Assembly: GCF_019925205.1 (NCBI RefSeq)
Contig: NC_083562.1
Coordinates: 6,448,001 to 6,512,000, forward strand
Origin: Metopolophium dirhodum
Lineage: Eukaryota; Arthropoda; Insecta; Hemiptera; Aphididae
Direction of reading: 5' to 3'
DNA: 64,000 nucleotides
The notes beneath the pieces are model-generated. The model was given only the letters and a program-made list of their open reading frames with translations, was not told the origin of the DNA and did no database searches. The stretch's first letter is position 1; each line of letters starts with the position of its first letter. Below are positions 1 to 13,679 of this stretch, piece after piece. Made by a program: the position numbers and the translations under genes.

Positions 1-67
1 AAAAAAAAGGGAAAAAGTACGTTGAAAGCAAAACCTTTATTATTTGCCCTCGTTAGAAGAAAGTGGT

Positions 68-86
68 GGGGGGGGGGGGGGGGGGG
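68..86. repeat. Poly-G tract (19 G)
   Basis: An uninterrupted run of 19 G residues is seen directly. Similar G or C runs recur in the window inside or beside transposon remnants (36080-36091, 44576-44590, 47409-47421, 59487-59502), so this may mark an old element, although no terminal repeats are visible here. Confidence 0.9.
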
Positions 87-418
87 TGCAACCGAGTCCG
101 ATTCAATTATTTATACTTTGTTATTATGCATCGGGCAAAAAGGGGTTTTTTGTCGCGGAAAAAAAAAAGATGGCGTCCGGTCCCAAATTTACATTTTTAT
201 GAATAATTCTTTTGACAAAAAAAAAAAACCCGAAAAAGGGGAAAAAAACGGTGTTTATATGCAAAGGGTCCCCACAAAAACGCAGCTGCTTTGATTTTTT
301 TTCGCACACCCCATTATTCAAAGATGTCCAGCCGGTCGCCCGATTCCCGAATTCGAATAAAAATTAACATTGAATGACACAATGTTTAAATAATACATTT
401 ATATATAAACGTTTGCGT

Positions 419-420
<2 letters not shown>

Positions 421-450
<30 letters not shown>
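421..450. repeat. (AT)n microsatellite
   Basis: Fifteen AT dinucleotides in a row, seen directly. Confidence 0.95.
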
Positions 451-454
<4 letters not shown>

Positions 455-3400
455 GTTATACAAACACGTTCGTAATACTTTGACGGGAAACGGTTCGAGT
501 GATAATAATTAAAACAGTAAAAAAAAAAAAACGTTCACAGACTGAATGCGCAATAAGGAGAGTTTTGCTTTTAATTACAGCGCCACTGTAATAATGACGG
601 TCTATGAGCATTTTCTTGTGCTTTGAAACCGCAACCCCTGTTTATTGTACAGAACGATTTACAATTTATTCAACGTTCAAAATGTTCAATACTATATTAT
701 TATTATCATCAAACATTACCATTCTCCGGTGTTTAATAGCTGCGATTGGTGTATATTTTACGAGCTAAATGTATCACGTTATTACAATGCATGTATATTA
801 TATAATATTATTCGAGCATTACAATATTATACCATACAATTAACATATAGTGCTAAACGTGCGTATAGTGCTAATAGAATGATTTTTTTTTTTTTTTTAA
901 TTAATTTATTAGAAATATGTCAGCAACATATTGCGCATGCTCTAAAAAGTTTTACCATTTATTTAATTATAAATAATTACAATACGCACGATATTACATT
1001 AACAGTTATTGTGGACTTATATTTGTGGCTTTACCTAATCTGTCAATTTATTCTTCGTCTTCGCTGTCGTCTGATAAAAGATGATTTTGTGGTAGTCGCG
1101 GTTCAAAGTGCTGTTTTTTTTAGGTTTCCAATATACTAGAACGATTAGAATACTGAATAATATATAAAATATTAGAATATATTATAGAAATGAAAGAACA
1201 CATAACACAACAATTTAACACATAGCACACCAAAAAATGGTAAAATATAATAAGCAAATGAAACAATATATTTATGAATTATACTAACTTATTTTAATAA
1301 GTAAAACAATGTTTATTAAATGATTTCACCAAAACACTTAGGTATATTAATTTACAACAAAAATACTTGATAAAAAAATGTGCAGTGTGCTACTAATTAA
1401 AAAAATGATTCTTAATAAATAATAAAAATTGTAATGCTTGGTTTAAAAAATTTGAGCATCAAATATTTACGGTTGTCGATGAAAATTTAAAACATGCAAC
1501 TGACGACGGTGATGATCGTCGCCGTCGCCGCCAAATAATAATATAATATACAATAAATAATATCACTTACCTACCTATTTATAATTTGACGAAAAATCCA
1601 AAAAAAAAATGTCCAACTGCATAACATACTGCAGTATAATATTTATATTGACTTTTGTTAATCCGTAAATGAAATGAGTAATAATAAAAAAAAAAAATTG
1701 TTTTCCATTTTCACGGGGCCTCTATAACGAGTACCCCCCCCCCTCCCCCGGCCCAGACGGGTACCCACTTCACCTAATGGGTAATCCAACACTGCCCCAC
1801 GCGTACACATATTATACGAACGGATATTAAAGGTGTTCTACAGAAATGAATTTAATTTAAAAGTCACAAACACACCAATACGGGTAAGTACACGTTTGTT
1901 TATGCGAGCGTGATGTTTGTAGTAAATTTTTAAAACCGACAACGACTGACGAAAAAACTTTTTCGTTTTACAACTGTTACAAAAAAAATATATATATATT
2001 TATTTATTTATTTTAAACTCGGCACAAACGCAACGAACACGTAATCATATTTAGGCGCATAGGTGTACGGTAAACGAATGCAAGAGACGGCGATCGGATA
2101 TAAACACGGTAAGGCGCCGCCTTATGCAAATATACGCCTTGTTACTCACTCACTCGTGTAAGGTCACGGAATAATATGGTCGTATATTGACCTAGGTCAT
2201 ATATGGTATTATCGTACGTACATACAATGTTGTCATTTAACATTTTATTATATATAATATGTATATTATGTAGACGTGTAGTTGGTAATTTTATTTTACC
2301 ATGTCACAGCCACGCACAATAATATTATTAGATGTAAAATGATGTCTAATTTGATTAAATTATTATACATGCAATACTACTCAAACGAATATTACGAGCT
2401 CCTATTACTATTTAGTATTCAGTTAAAATTTACCATTTTTGGTACCTACATACACAAAGTTGCAGACTAACCGTTGTATCGAGCTCATAAAATATTTTAT
2501 CTTTTATAAATAATCCATCTATATTCAACATTATTGTACTTTTGTATAATAACGCGGAGTTGTGAAACAAATGACTTCGACTAATCACTCATCAGACACA
2601 AAAGTGGTTAACTTCGTGGTAAATGCAATAGGGTAGAATATAAGCTTGTGTGTAATAATTAATAATTTTAGTGTCACCTCCCCCCTCCATAAAACTAAAT
2701 CAAATGTGCCACTGAACTCAAGACGCGTATAGTAAAATATTAAGGGCAACGACTGAAAGTTATATGTGTACCACATATTCACATACAATATTATGATACT
2801 CAACTATTAGCGGTTTTAGTTTTTCAGTTTAAAAAGTAAGGGGAGGGGGGGGAGATACGAGTGATGTCAAAATATCAACCAAAATCAACCACCGCAAAAT
2901 ATTATAAATGATTTTTATTCGAAAAAAAACAAAAATTTATGGGGAGGTCGAGATTGCACGTGAAACTACGATTAGACAATTTTCGATGACTGGCATGAGG
3001 AGAGGAAGTTGACGGGGCACGATGTCTTACCAATTCATATGTGAACTTCCCCCGTTGAAGTCGCTATATATATATCTTATATCACCCACGTTCGTACGAG
3101 AATTTTAGGAGGAGTGGCTGCCTCAGTTCAACATCGTTCCAACTCACCGAACTCCTCTCTTACTCTAGACCAAACCATCATCTATGATCAATAATGACAC
3201 TTAACCCATGAGTCTCGGGGGTTCACCATTCGGCGATTTCGGGCAGTTCCATGCGCCAGACCTCACAACCACATGAGTCGGTCGATCTAATATATATACT
3301 ATCCTTCTAGCGCCTACCCATATCTTGTTAGAGGGGGTTGACAACCGATCTGTCTATATAGCTGTCTTTCGGATTCAGGCCTGAACGCCAGATAGCTCTG

Positions 3401-3604
3401 CGGTAAAAAATGTGCAACAATTGAACTTTTTTGTCCGTTCAAAAAACCGGAAACGGGTTGGAACTGTCTAGCACAATACTGCCACCAGGTCCCACAGCGT
3501 TTATTCACCAACACTTAATTACACTCAATAATTAGTTATACATAATATGTGGGGGCCTCTAACCACCCTAAAAAACTGGCCTTCAGCCCACAAAAAAAAC
3601 AAAT

Positions 3605-3775
3605 TTACACTACTCGTCCACCTCCTGCCTGTCTGATGCGCTCCCCTACCTCCTTTAGCCCGAGTATCGTCTCCACCATTCTGCCAAACGCTATCCTCTG
3701 CTTATCCGCCGACGACACAATCCGCCTTCTCCTCGACATATCATCTGGGAGGAGCTCTTGCTCCGGCCTCAGAAT
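3605..3775 (-). pseudogene. Orphan ORF fragment, unidentified, probably transposon-derived
   Basis: On the minus strand an open frame of 56 codons ends in TAA at 3605-3607. It begins without a start codon (first codon ATT at 3773-3775). The translation has normal coding composition, with a basic patch MSRRRRIVSSADKQRIAFGR followed by a helical MVETILGLKEVGERIRQAG stretch. Just upstream a second frame (MEQCEPEDVPVIS) runs into this one and would need a frameshift to join it. The surrounding 3.0-3.85 kb is GC-richer than its neighbours, and an AATAAA followed by a G/T-rich stretch lies further down the minus strand (about 3493-3503), which would suit a decayed retroelement. I do not recognise the family. 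Confidence 0.3.
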
Positions 3776-6183
3776 GATATTACAGGAACATCCTCGGGCT
3801 CACACTGCTCCATCTCGAGCCTACCCTCCTTATAATTTATAAGAGAATACAAATAATTTATACTTATTTAGTCATATAATATAATATACTTAGTATGTAC
3901 AATATAGTACCTTCAGTTCAAATATTTTATATTGATATTATTTTGACCTTCATTGTTGGAAATATTTTTAATATTTACATAATATTGTATACGATAACAT
4001 AATTGTATTCATTTGTAATTTATTCAGGTCGATATTAAAATACACATTAAAATGACTATTATTATAATCGTTTCGTAAAATTCAGAACTAAATTTGAGTA
4101 AAACATATTTTTGTCGATAGCGGTTTAATATAACACACCATAAATTATAGTGATCAGGTTCAAAATCATGGGTCCGTGGATTCCACTATAAATAATACAA
4201 CAACGTTTATCTTATTGGAGGACAAAGTCTGAGAGACGACCATCGGTTGCTTTCGTTATTATTATTATTTTTTACACCATTATAAAATGTGTTTTTAACT
4301 TCCTTGGAAGCTATTAACCGGTCTACATACCATTTACATTGTTTACATCATCCCTTACGAAAGTGATGGGTTTCTCGGAATAACTAGGTAGACATTTTTA
4401 ATTTCAATTGTGTGTTATACCGGTTTCTCTCTTTTTTTTTTTTACATACGTATTTTACACACACACATATTATTATCTAAAAACGGTCATCCGGGTAAAT
4501 AGTTCTTTAGGTTAAGACGAACCTTTTGGATACCTAACTGTACCGTCGTGATATAAACATATATGAACTATGAAGGTTTTGTATACAAACGGATACGTGA
4601 CGCGTCGACAGCCACCCGTTGCTTACTTTTTGGTGTGTATAAAAACGTGAATTTAATTGTTAGTTATATTTTCACCGGAACCCGAAACTCCGTGGCTGGA
4701 CATGATTAGAAACGCTACACGGAATGTCATGATTTATAGCGTCTCTCTTCTTTTTTTTTCTCTCGTATTACCATGGCGAATACGTAGTATTATAGTAATC
4801 GAAGTCGCAATACACCACCACCATTTCGTTTTGACATTTTATTGAATGGGTATAATATATATTTGGCCCGAATCATCAGTAGGAGAATGTATTCATTCGC
4901 CGAATCCCAAATTCCGTTGTAGGTACAACCCTGGCCATTAGAGATCGTCGGATCGAAGATCAATAACAATATGTAACACGCGCAGACATACGATTTGACT
5001 CGTTCATCTCAGACCTTTGATATTGACTATCAATTAAACGTGTTTTTTTTATATACCATACACGATTGACATGTATTCCAAGTATCCGAGAAGTCACAGC
5101 ATAAAAGGTCGACTCAGGACTTGCTTATTATACCAATTACAAAATACAAATAAATAATAATAATTAACGAGTATGATTTAAAACTAACCACAATGTCTAG
5201 AAAAATAATATTATTATGGAAACAATAAGTGGTGAAGTCACTCTATAAGTGGTTACTTCAATGAAAAATTAAATAATTAGCATTATTTAAATTTGAATAT
5301 TAATATATTATGCACAATAGTAATAACAAGTTTTAGGTACAGCGTGGTTACCAATAAAAAAAAAACAAGAAAATATAAACAAATTTGTTCCATTATTTTT
5401 AATTGCATAACTACCTATTGGTAACATATTAATAAACAATAATATTTATCGGAGTTTTTTTCCATTATATAATATACTCCAAATCTTAAGACAATGAAAC
5501 ACTGGATATTGGAGATATAACTTTGAAAAGGTTCTAAAGGAATTTCCCCAACAAAATGCCAACAAATGGCATACATTTAAATAAAATAACGTGATATTTT
5601 ATAGGTAGATAAACAACAATCCTATTCTACTAAATCAATTTAATTTATGTCTTACACTTTATATACCTACAACAGGGCTATTTTTTTTATGTAAAATAGT
5701 TAAAACCTCTCATTACTTCAAAAACTATTAATCATTTTTAAAATAAATAGTCAAAAGCTAAAGTGTCCGTGTAAATTGCATAGGTAAAAGTGTAGGTCTC
5801 AGGTTTTATACGGAGTGCCTATGGTCTACCGTAAAATGTAACACTTTTTAATTTGTATAGGCATTTATGACCTATAGTATTCGTTATTTATTATAAGTTA
5901 TAGTTTATAACTTTTGGGTTCGAAAATAAAATCTTTAATGTACGACTCAATTATTATAATATAATATTATTAACGAAATCAATATAATCGACAAAACTTA
6001 ATGGGCACAATTATTAATATTTATAGATAAATAAGTCAGTTTTGTTTCCAATGTCTTTTTTCCTAGATTCGTACACATGTCAAGACTCCTATTACGGCAC
6101 ATTATGTTTTTAACTTTTCACGAAACACACTTTGCGTGAGGGCGTATATACTACATGGAATAGGTATCTATAATATATAAAAA

Positions 6184-6622
6184 TCTCGTGTCACGGTGTT
6201 TGAGGCCGCATTCCTCCGAAACGGCTCGACCGATCTTAATGAATTTTTTTTGAATATTTGGTAGGTATGAGAATAGATCGTAAAGTATATTTCACTCTCC
6301 TAGGTCCGATCCGGGGAGGTGTTCAAACGGGGGTTTTTTAGATTTACGGTGGACATTTTTGTTTATACACAGTTGATATTGGTTATAGGAGAAATATTTA
6401 GTAGAAATTGGTATTTATTATTTGATTTCCATTGCTTAATCGGGCTGATCAGGTGCGAGTATGCATCGAATCAAATTTTCACACATTGCCTACTCGATAT
6501 GTTGTCGCATATTGTCTGCGATCCGACGTAGTCAGATTGCCTACCAGGGAGGCCGAGTTGCACTCAAAAAGAGTTGAACAATCAATTTTTTTACGAGCAA
6601 CAAAGTGCGCGGGATCAGCTAG
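6184..6622 (+). mobile_element. Non-autonomous Helitron-like element
   Basis: The element starts with TCTCGTGTCACGG directly after an A and ends with GATCAGCTAG directly before a T. This is the Helitron signature of 5' TC, 3' CTRR and insertion between A and T. The interior contains the phrase CCGAAACGGCTCGACCGATC near the 5' end and CAACAAAGTGCGCGGGATCAG at the 3' end, which resemble widespread arthropod Helitron-derived repeats. At 439 bp it has no room for a Rep/helicase gene, and the open frames inside show no Rep/helicase motifs. A second, oppositely oriented element with the same 3' end lies in the cysteinyl-tRNA synthetase gene (50229-50912). Confidence 0.7.
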
Positions 6623-9600
6623 TATATAATATTTATATATATATATTTCACTATTACATCGTAAGATTCTGATGTACACCATTTTACCAAATTGTTTGCA
6701 AAACGACAAAATTGAACACTGAACTTTATTTATCTAAAATTTGTTTATCATACTGACGGCTCTGATATTTTCGTATTGTGTGAAATCGTAGAAGGCAAAA
6801 CATAATAAACGCATCGTTTATTTAAACAGTCGCCTACAGAGACTTGATGAGTAAACATACAAAAACTAGATAAACTACAATAACATAATATTATAATCGT
6901 GTAAAGACTATATGACCTAGTCAACGGCGTGCGTGGATGGTAAGTCCGCGTGACCTATCCCTTTGACCCGAGAGATAAGAGTTATCGTAGACAAATACAA
7001 TATAATATTATTGAATGCAGCAGCTGCTGCTGTGCAGAGTCGTTGCTTTTGTCGATAATATTATGATGTAGGCTTATATTATTATGTTACATGTCTAGTC
7101 AGCCCCCCAGTGCCCGCGCAACCGTCGAATAATAATAATAATATTATATTATATTATTATGACGATCGGCATCACTATAATAATAATTATTATAATATGA
7201 ACTTTAAACACTTAAATATATACCCTTATCTATAAGTCAATATACCTACCGACGTAAAATCGCCATGGGAAAAAATTATTTTGGTTTCGATATTTTACCG
7301 TCGGATATTTTGACCGAATATATTATAATGTACTGTATAGTTACCAATATTATAACATATATTATTATACACGATTATAATATTATTTAAAATTTAAAAT
7401 ATCATAAGAGAGGTGGTCGACAGACGACGGACGTAGTGGCATATTATATTATAATATAGTCAGCACAGTGTTCACAAATAACTAAACAAGATTATAACGA
7501 ATAATAATATATTATTATCATGACACTATAGTACAGTTCTTGGACTACGTGGTATACCCAACGATCGAAATAAATGGGTTACTCGATCGATAAAATAGAC
7601 ACCCTAATAACTTGCCGGGCATAGATGTACATTGTACCTATAATATTAATACATACATGTGTGATGTGTATACATGTGAAACGTCGAAATAATTATTATA
7701 ACATGTCATTACTGTACATCGTTATCATGTTCATTATCTCTAAACGGCTTAAGTCTATAAAGTCTATATCGGAGCATAATAAACAATAATACCTAAGCGA
7801 TGACCGACTGCGTGTGATGATCACGAGGCTGAAACCGACGATATTCTAAAAACTATTAGAAAATAGTAAATAGATACTATATTATTATGCTCGAAATTAA
7901 AAAACTGCATTTATAGATGATTATTTTTAGGTAAGCTGTATAAATTAATTTCATATCAATTTACGGATCAAATTCAAAAGTGTTTACTTTTTCAGTACAC
8001 AACATACTACAACCTAAATTTTTTCTATATTTTGACGGCATGTTTATTGATGAGTGATTATAAGATTTTTTAGTGCATATTAAAAATTTAATATTAATGA
8101 TTTGTATCGTATATATTATTTTGAGTGAATTCTAGATATATTTAGCTGTGTATTAATTAAACGTATTGTAGTCTTTAGACATTATAAGATAAGATGAATC
8201 TGATAATCTTAATTTAAATATAAATAAATGTATGGGTAGGTAGCTACTAGGTACTATATAATTATTGTTAATATAATCTAGGAATAAAATAAATAATAAT
8301 ATAGTGCACAATATGTTTTTTTAAGAGAATATTTTTGCTTTTATGACATTATAGACTATAGTTCAGACTAACTTATTATACCATTTTTGTATAGATGGTA
8401 AATATAATGTTTTATAAATATAGTTTATAATGCACTTTGGTATGTATATTAAAGACATCATCATATGCCCCTAATTTTTTTTATTTATTTTTTTATATTA
8501 TGGAAATATACAAGTTTAATCGTCTACGCACGCCGTACGATCAACTACTTTGTTACAAGTTAGGTACAACTAGGTACGCGAGTTTAATCACAAAAATTTA
8601 GAATATTTGTAAACCTCTCTCACATTGGCGTGTGATTACTGTCGATAATGTAGCGATTAACTCTAATCGTTACAGGTAGGTTACACACGACCGAGACGAT
8701 AATAATATGAAAGTTTCTAATCGTTTACAATTATTATGGTCTGGACATAAAAATATGAAACACAATATCACATACTTTATAATATTATATTATGCGTGTG
8801 TCAATTTAAACGTTTTATATGTACGTAGGTACACTTCTATGTTCTATTTTAGTATTTAATTTATGTGCAATGCATCGATATAACATTGTTGTTGCGTAGG
8901 TAGTCATTTAAAGCAGTAAATAACATAATACATAATATTATAATAATATATTTATTTAGTATAGCATGCACTCTAGTACTCTACAATATATACATTACAT
9001 ATTATTATAATACAATATAATATACACGTATTATATACATAATGATGATGGTTTATATCGCAATTGTCTTGGGTTAGTCGGGTAATTAAAATGTTTTGTT
9101 TTTTGTTATTCTCCGATTTGAATCAATATAACATCATGCCGGTGAGGCAGTAAACAGTAATTTATACTACTGAACACGTACAAAAATATTAATACCAGGA
9201 ACACGAAATTTGTAAAAAAAAAAAAATGATCAAGAACTTTAGACCCATTCATAGTATAATGGTTATTTTACGAAACCATATAATATAATATACGTGTGCT
9301 GGTGTGGGTATATAATATAATATTGTTTACACAACGTTACCGATATTATTATTACGACGCAAACGCCCAACACCGGTTGTCATGTCTATAAAAACGAACC
9401 GTATCGTTTGTATGTGTGTGTGTCTATGTGTGTGTGTCTGTGTCTGTGTGTGTGTGTGTTTCCTTTTTACACGGCGAAAAGAGAGATCATTTTTTTTATT
9501 ATTATTATTATTATTAACACAATGCAACGATGACTCTTCTTGTGGTGCGTTGTGTGGTCTCTGGATTTATATTCTTTCGTAAACACGGTCATATGAAATT

Positions 9601-9656
9601 GGCATCAACGACCTTTTTTTTTTTTTACCCAGCTCTTTCCTCGAGTTTTCACTTAC
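6623..9656. other. Intergenic DNA without recognised genes
   Basis: Very AT-rich sequence (many TAATATTATA-type stretches). It holds a TG repeat at 9411-9459 and a short TTA repeat near 9498-9516. No coding region or RNA gene is supported. Confidence 0.55.
9411..9459. repeat. Interrupted (TG)n microsatellite
   Basis: TG dinucleotides with a few C or A interruptions. The two overlapping 66-codon frames here are products of this repeat and are not genes. Confidence 0.9.
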
Positions 9657-10003
9657 TTCCTGCGGAGATGGTTTAGGTAATGAACCATAGGGATTAGGTA
9701 TTTCGTATAAAACGTCGTTCACAAAAAAATAAAACCAATAATAGGAATAACCATTACGATTTACAGTTATATATCCCTTTTGTTCGCAAAATTCTACGTT
9801 TTGACTTAATTGTGTAACAAAATATAATAGCGAATCGGGTTTTTTTTTAACCCATATCCAAGTATTTGGACATTGATAAATAGAAAAGTATAATATGTTT
9901 AAACCATAACTAAAGAAAAGTATTACGAACGATATTCGTCTGCACAGAATATTTATGAAATACTTTAATACAAGTAGGTAACAAGCAACAACTATAAATG
10001 GCT
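9657..10003 (-). CDS. Candidate internal exon of an unidentified membrane protein
   Basis: On the minus strand a single frame is open for about 115 codons, from roughly 10003 down past 9657, with no ATG in frame, so a start-codon-based ORF search would miss it. The translation opens with hydrophobic segments (FIVVACYLLVLKYFINIL, then ISFVILFFSYGLNILYFSIY). A hydrophilic piece follows (WVKKKPDSLLYFVTQLSQNV), then an aromatic segment NGYSYYWFYFFVNDVLYE and a polar tail IPNPYGSLPKPSPQE. The frame then meets a consensus 5' splice site, GAA|GTAAGT, with GT at 9656-9655. A pyrimidine-rich stretch ending in AG lies upstream near 10004. The pattern suits a coding exon of a multi-pass membrane protein, or a decayed copy of one. 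I could not find neighbouring exons and do not recognise the family. Exact 5' limit is uncertain. Confidence 0.35.
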
Positions 10004-10091
10004 TAAGAAAATATTATTCTTTTTAATTTATACACCGAAATAATTTAATATATATAAAAAAAAAAACAATAAAAAAGTATTTATTATATTT

Positions 10092-10494
10092 AATTCGTAC
10101 TGTCAGTACAAGAGGGCCGTATATCTAAAAAGGTAAATTGTTCAGGAGAGCGTTTTTAAGATTCAATAGCTTATACAAATTAGTGAGTTATCTTCAGCCA
10201 GATATAAGTATAACAAATTTTATTCAAAAGGCCGTATTTCATTATACGGCGGTATTGTTCTAAATAGTTATATTTAGGAGGCCACATTTCGTTTTACGGC
10301 TTTATTATTATCAACTACCTATAAAACTGGTTCAGTGCAATAAGTTTATTTCATTAATAGTAAATTTAATAATATAGTAGCATAGATCGCGCCACTCTAT
10401 AAAAATAGAGAAAAAAAATACGAATTCAGAGATACCAAAACCTTAAAATTAAAAAATTTCGATATACGGCCCTCTTGTACTGACAGTGCGAATT
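10092..10494. mobile_element. MITE with 34-bp terminal inverted repeats
   Basis: The two ends are inverted copies that match at 33 of 34 positions. The left arm (10092-10125) begins AATTCGTACTGTCAG and the right arm (10461-10494) is its reverse complement with one T/C difference. The termini share the phrase AAGAGGGCCGTATATC. The interior repeats the GGCCGTAT/ATACGGC theme at about 10230-10250 and has a related GGCCACATTTCG...TTACGGC copy near 10281-10302. The element is 403 bp with no coding capacity. The target duplication cannot be fixed because both flanks are plain AT-rich DNA. The superfamily is unassigned. Confidence 0.75.
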
Positions 10495-13400
10495 GTATTA
10501 TTAAATTCAATAGTCATATTTTATCTTTTGTTGTTGTTAACTATATTATATTACATAATCTAGGACATTATAAAGTACCTATAATTATTGTTATTTTGGT
10601 TATAAATTACGATTAACCATAATATAAGCTAAGTACCCGTCAGTTATATAGTCCATAAATAATTATTGTAATTTGTAATCACTAACAAATAATATAGTGT
10701 TATCATCATATTATAAATTTACCGAAAACAAACGGTTTCCTCTAAATCGATTCAGGATATCCTCCAGGTTGCACGTAGATATTATTATTATCGTTACAGT
10801 AACTTTCCGTACAATTATAATTTTGTACAATATAAATCTATGCATGTTCCTATATGCGTGCTATTATTTTACTGTATATATTATGCCTGCAGACGCCAGT
10901 ACGCCACATTATAATAATATATAGCAGATAGCTATGGGTGTACGGTACATTTACCAATGTTATCGTTTCAGTAAGTATAGGTTGTAGTCAACGAGTTCCG
11001 TATAGGTTAGGTGGTACTAAACAATTATAGATACAATATACACATCATAGAGTAGGAAAAAAAGGAATCGTTTCCTTAAAGTGTTTATATATCAATAAAT
11101 TCAGATGTCAAATGTGTTTGGCCGAATTAAACAATGCGCTCACTTTCCATTATAGGTCGTTTCCGGCCGTTTCCAGACGACACTTATTCAGATGCGTTTT
11201 CGATTTTTTTTTTTTTTCTTTTAAGGTTACCAAAGGTGGTTAGGTACCCAATAAATTAATGTTGGAGACACTTATTATTGTCACTTAATAATGGTGTTTT
11301 TCACAAAATTCTTCTTTACGTTCTGCCGGGTACGCCAAGACTCGCTATTCTCTACTATAATACATATTATAGTAATTTAATTCTGTTATATTATTCCATT
11401 GAGCCATAGAGCGATAAATTAACTACCCATATATAAAATAGATGTCCAACAGTTGTAGTTATTTTAGGTTACCTATTGTTGTAGCGAAGAGAGTGGTGTT
11501 TTGTACTTTAATTTGACAGTAATATGGTTAGAAATTAAAATTTTAAACTGTTGTACTATTATAGTTTTTAAAATACTTTTATTGTGTATATAATATAATA
11601 ATAATACATAATATAATATACTGTATGATAGAATATATTATATTGTATATCCGATATATCCGACTAAAATAGGAACATTAATTTTCATCGTCCATCGTAA
11701 CCACCCTGTATATACGACACATATACACATTATACAAAATAAGCAAGTGTCCCTCCGTCAGAATAGAAAGTATAACTATAATAACTAGTAATCAGTACTC
11801 GTTTTCCTTCGCTCGTCTCGGCGCAAGATATAAAACGCGATCATAATAATTAATAATCTTTATCAAAAAATTATTCTGTCTGATCCCGGCTATAAAACCC
11901 ACGTTTGCACTTTTCTTATCGAACTACGATTGTTTGCATATTATAATAAGACATAAAGGGAAAAAAAATCTTTGTACAACCAATACGAGCGCATTTTTTA
12001 TTTCGACAAGAATCTATAATGTTCACGGATGATGGATATAAAATTATTGTAATCATGTTATTAATTTATTACCTACCTATAATATTATATATTATATATA
12101 CGAATGTATACTTACTATATTATACGTTTTTAATTATTATTAAACTTATAATTCGCAGTAAAGTATTATAATATAAACGCCTTACTTGGCTGTTTGATGA
12201 TGCTTATATGAGAAAACGGGAGTTTACCAATAATTGCGCTTAAAATTACCTATTCATATACCAATTGCTCTAAATAACAGCATCATAATATTTATTTTAT
12301 TTAATAGCACATAACATTAAATCACTATTAGGTGTAATATAATTATTATTCTATATTAAGCATATTTTTATAAAGATTTAATAACAAATTTTGTTTGTCG
12401 ATTTTATCAATTATTATTGACTGAATTATTGACGATTATAAATTTTATAATCTACGTTATAGTATGCATAAATATATAATTGCAAAATGTAAGCAGCGCA
12501 ATAGAGTATTTACTGACCCTTACAAATTGTATTTTAGGCGCAACTGGTCGTCTGGCCCATGCCCTAAAAAACATTTAATTTTAACAAAACATTGACCATA
12601 TTTTAGGGACAGGTCAACATAATATATAGAATATATAGTTACTATAATTGCCATAATATAATATAAGCCATTTCTTGTGACAATAAGATTGGAATATTTT
12701 AGTTTGACAAATGGGTATAAATAAGATATCATCTACGATAACTACTTCAAATGATTAAATAGTTACAATTTACATTTTTAAACACAAATTAAGAAAGCAA
12801 AAATATGAGTGTTTTCTCTAAAAAACTATGCAATTGTGTTTTATATCTAAGTATGTTCATCAACGTCAAATATCGAACTACGAATTACATTTATCAATTT
12901 TACACAACTATATTGAAGTACATATTATAATGTGACGTATATTTCCAAAATCCTTTCCTAATATTTCAGAATTACAAAAAAACAAATTTCATTTCATTGA
13001 TCTCCGTAATATAATAATTAATAATGAATGTAGCGTGTATGCAGAGCCGAGTGGACACGACCTTAAGGCGCAAGTGATACAGGCCAACACGTTTATATAA
13101 TATTTATACTTGGAAAACTTTACTGTTAACTATATTAGGTATACACATAGTTACGATGTTTATGATTAAAAAATTTGAAACTGTTGACTTGTATTATTTT
13201 CATTCAACCCTATAATAGAAACATTTTACAAAATATGTCTGTATTATAAATGTATAATAGTTGTTTTTTTATATGTATTATGACGTTATGCAAGACAGGT
13301 AGACAACAATTTATCACTCGGCGTTCAATGCGGCGATTGACGATAGTTAATGTTAATTTCCAAGTGCGTTTTCACAATAACTGACAGGTAGATTTTCTTC

Positions 13401-13679
13401 GTACGTTGTAAGTTGCCACAGTCACACGCACACCTAAGTAGCCAAGTGCCCAACTATATACTTTAATATCTACCCCTATTAGCGTATCTTCCGATCCTCG
13501 TACTAATATGTTATACACGGTCGTCTTCGATGTAATACACACCCGCAGCAGAGCAATGTAAACATCAGACGAAAAAAATTCTGACGACGACTATAAATCA
13601 TGTATAATAAATGATAATTAGACGGTTGACGAGTACGCGCCACTTTTAAATATGGCGATCTTATGACACACGGTCTAAA
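10495..13679. other. Intergenic DNA upstream of Kr
   Basis: AT-rich sequence with no recognised gene. The few ORFs (for example 10697-10924 and 12520-12732) have AT-driven composition and no motif. Being within 4 kb of the Kr start, it is a plausible location for cis-regulatory elements, but no individual site is claimed. Confidence 0.5.

Larger units (their letters stand above)
1..6183. other. Gene-poor intergenic DNA, left end
   Basis: No protein gene is recognisable here apart from one orphan ORF fragment at 3605-3775 on the minus strand, listed separately. The stretch is AT-rich and contains a 19-base G run at 68-86, an AT dinucleotide run at 421-450 and a C-rich patch near 1731-1751. 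The reading frames that stay open here have compositions dominated by homopolymer or AT-rich codons and show no family signature. I see no tRNA or rRNA gene. Confidence 0.6.

Noticed and set aside
493..503. GGTTCGAG as a possible tRNA T-loop
   Set aside because: No matching acceptor, D-loop or anticodon stem can be placed around it.
645..1139. 164-codon plus-strand frame
   Set aside because: Tyr/Ile/Asn-rich translation typical of AT-rich non-coding DNA, with a poly-Phe run; no support.
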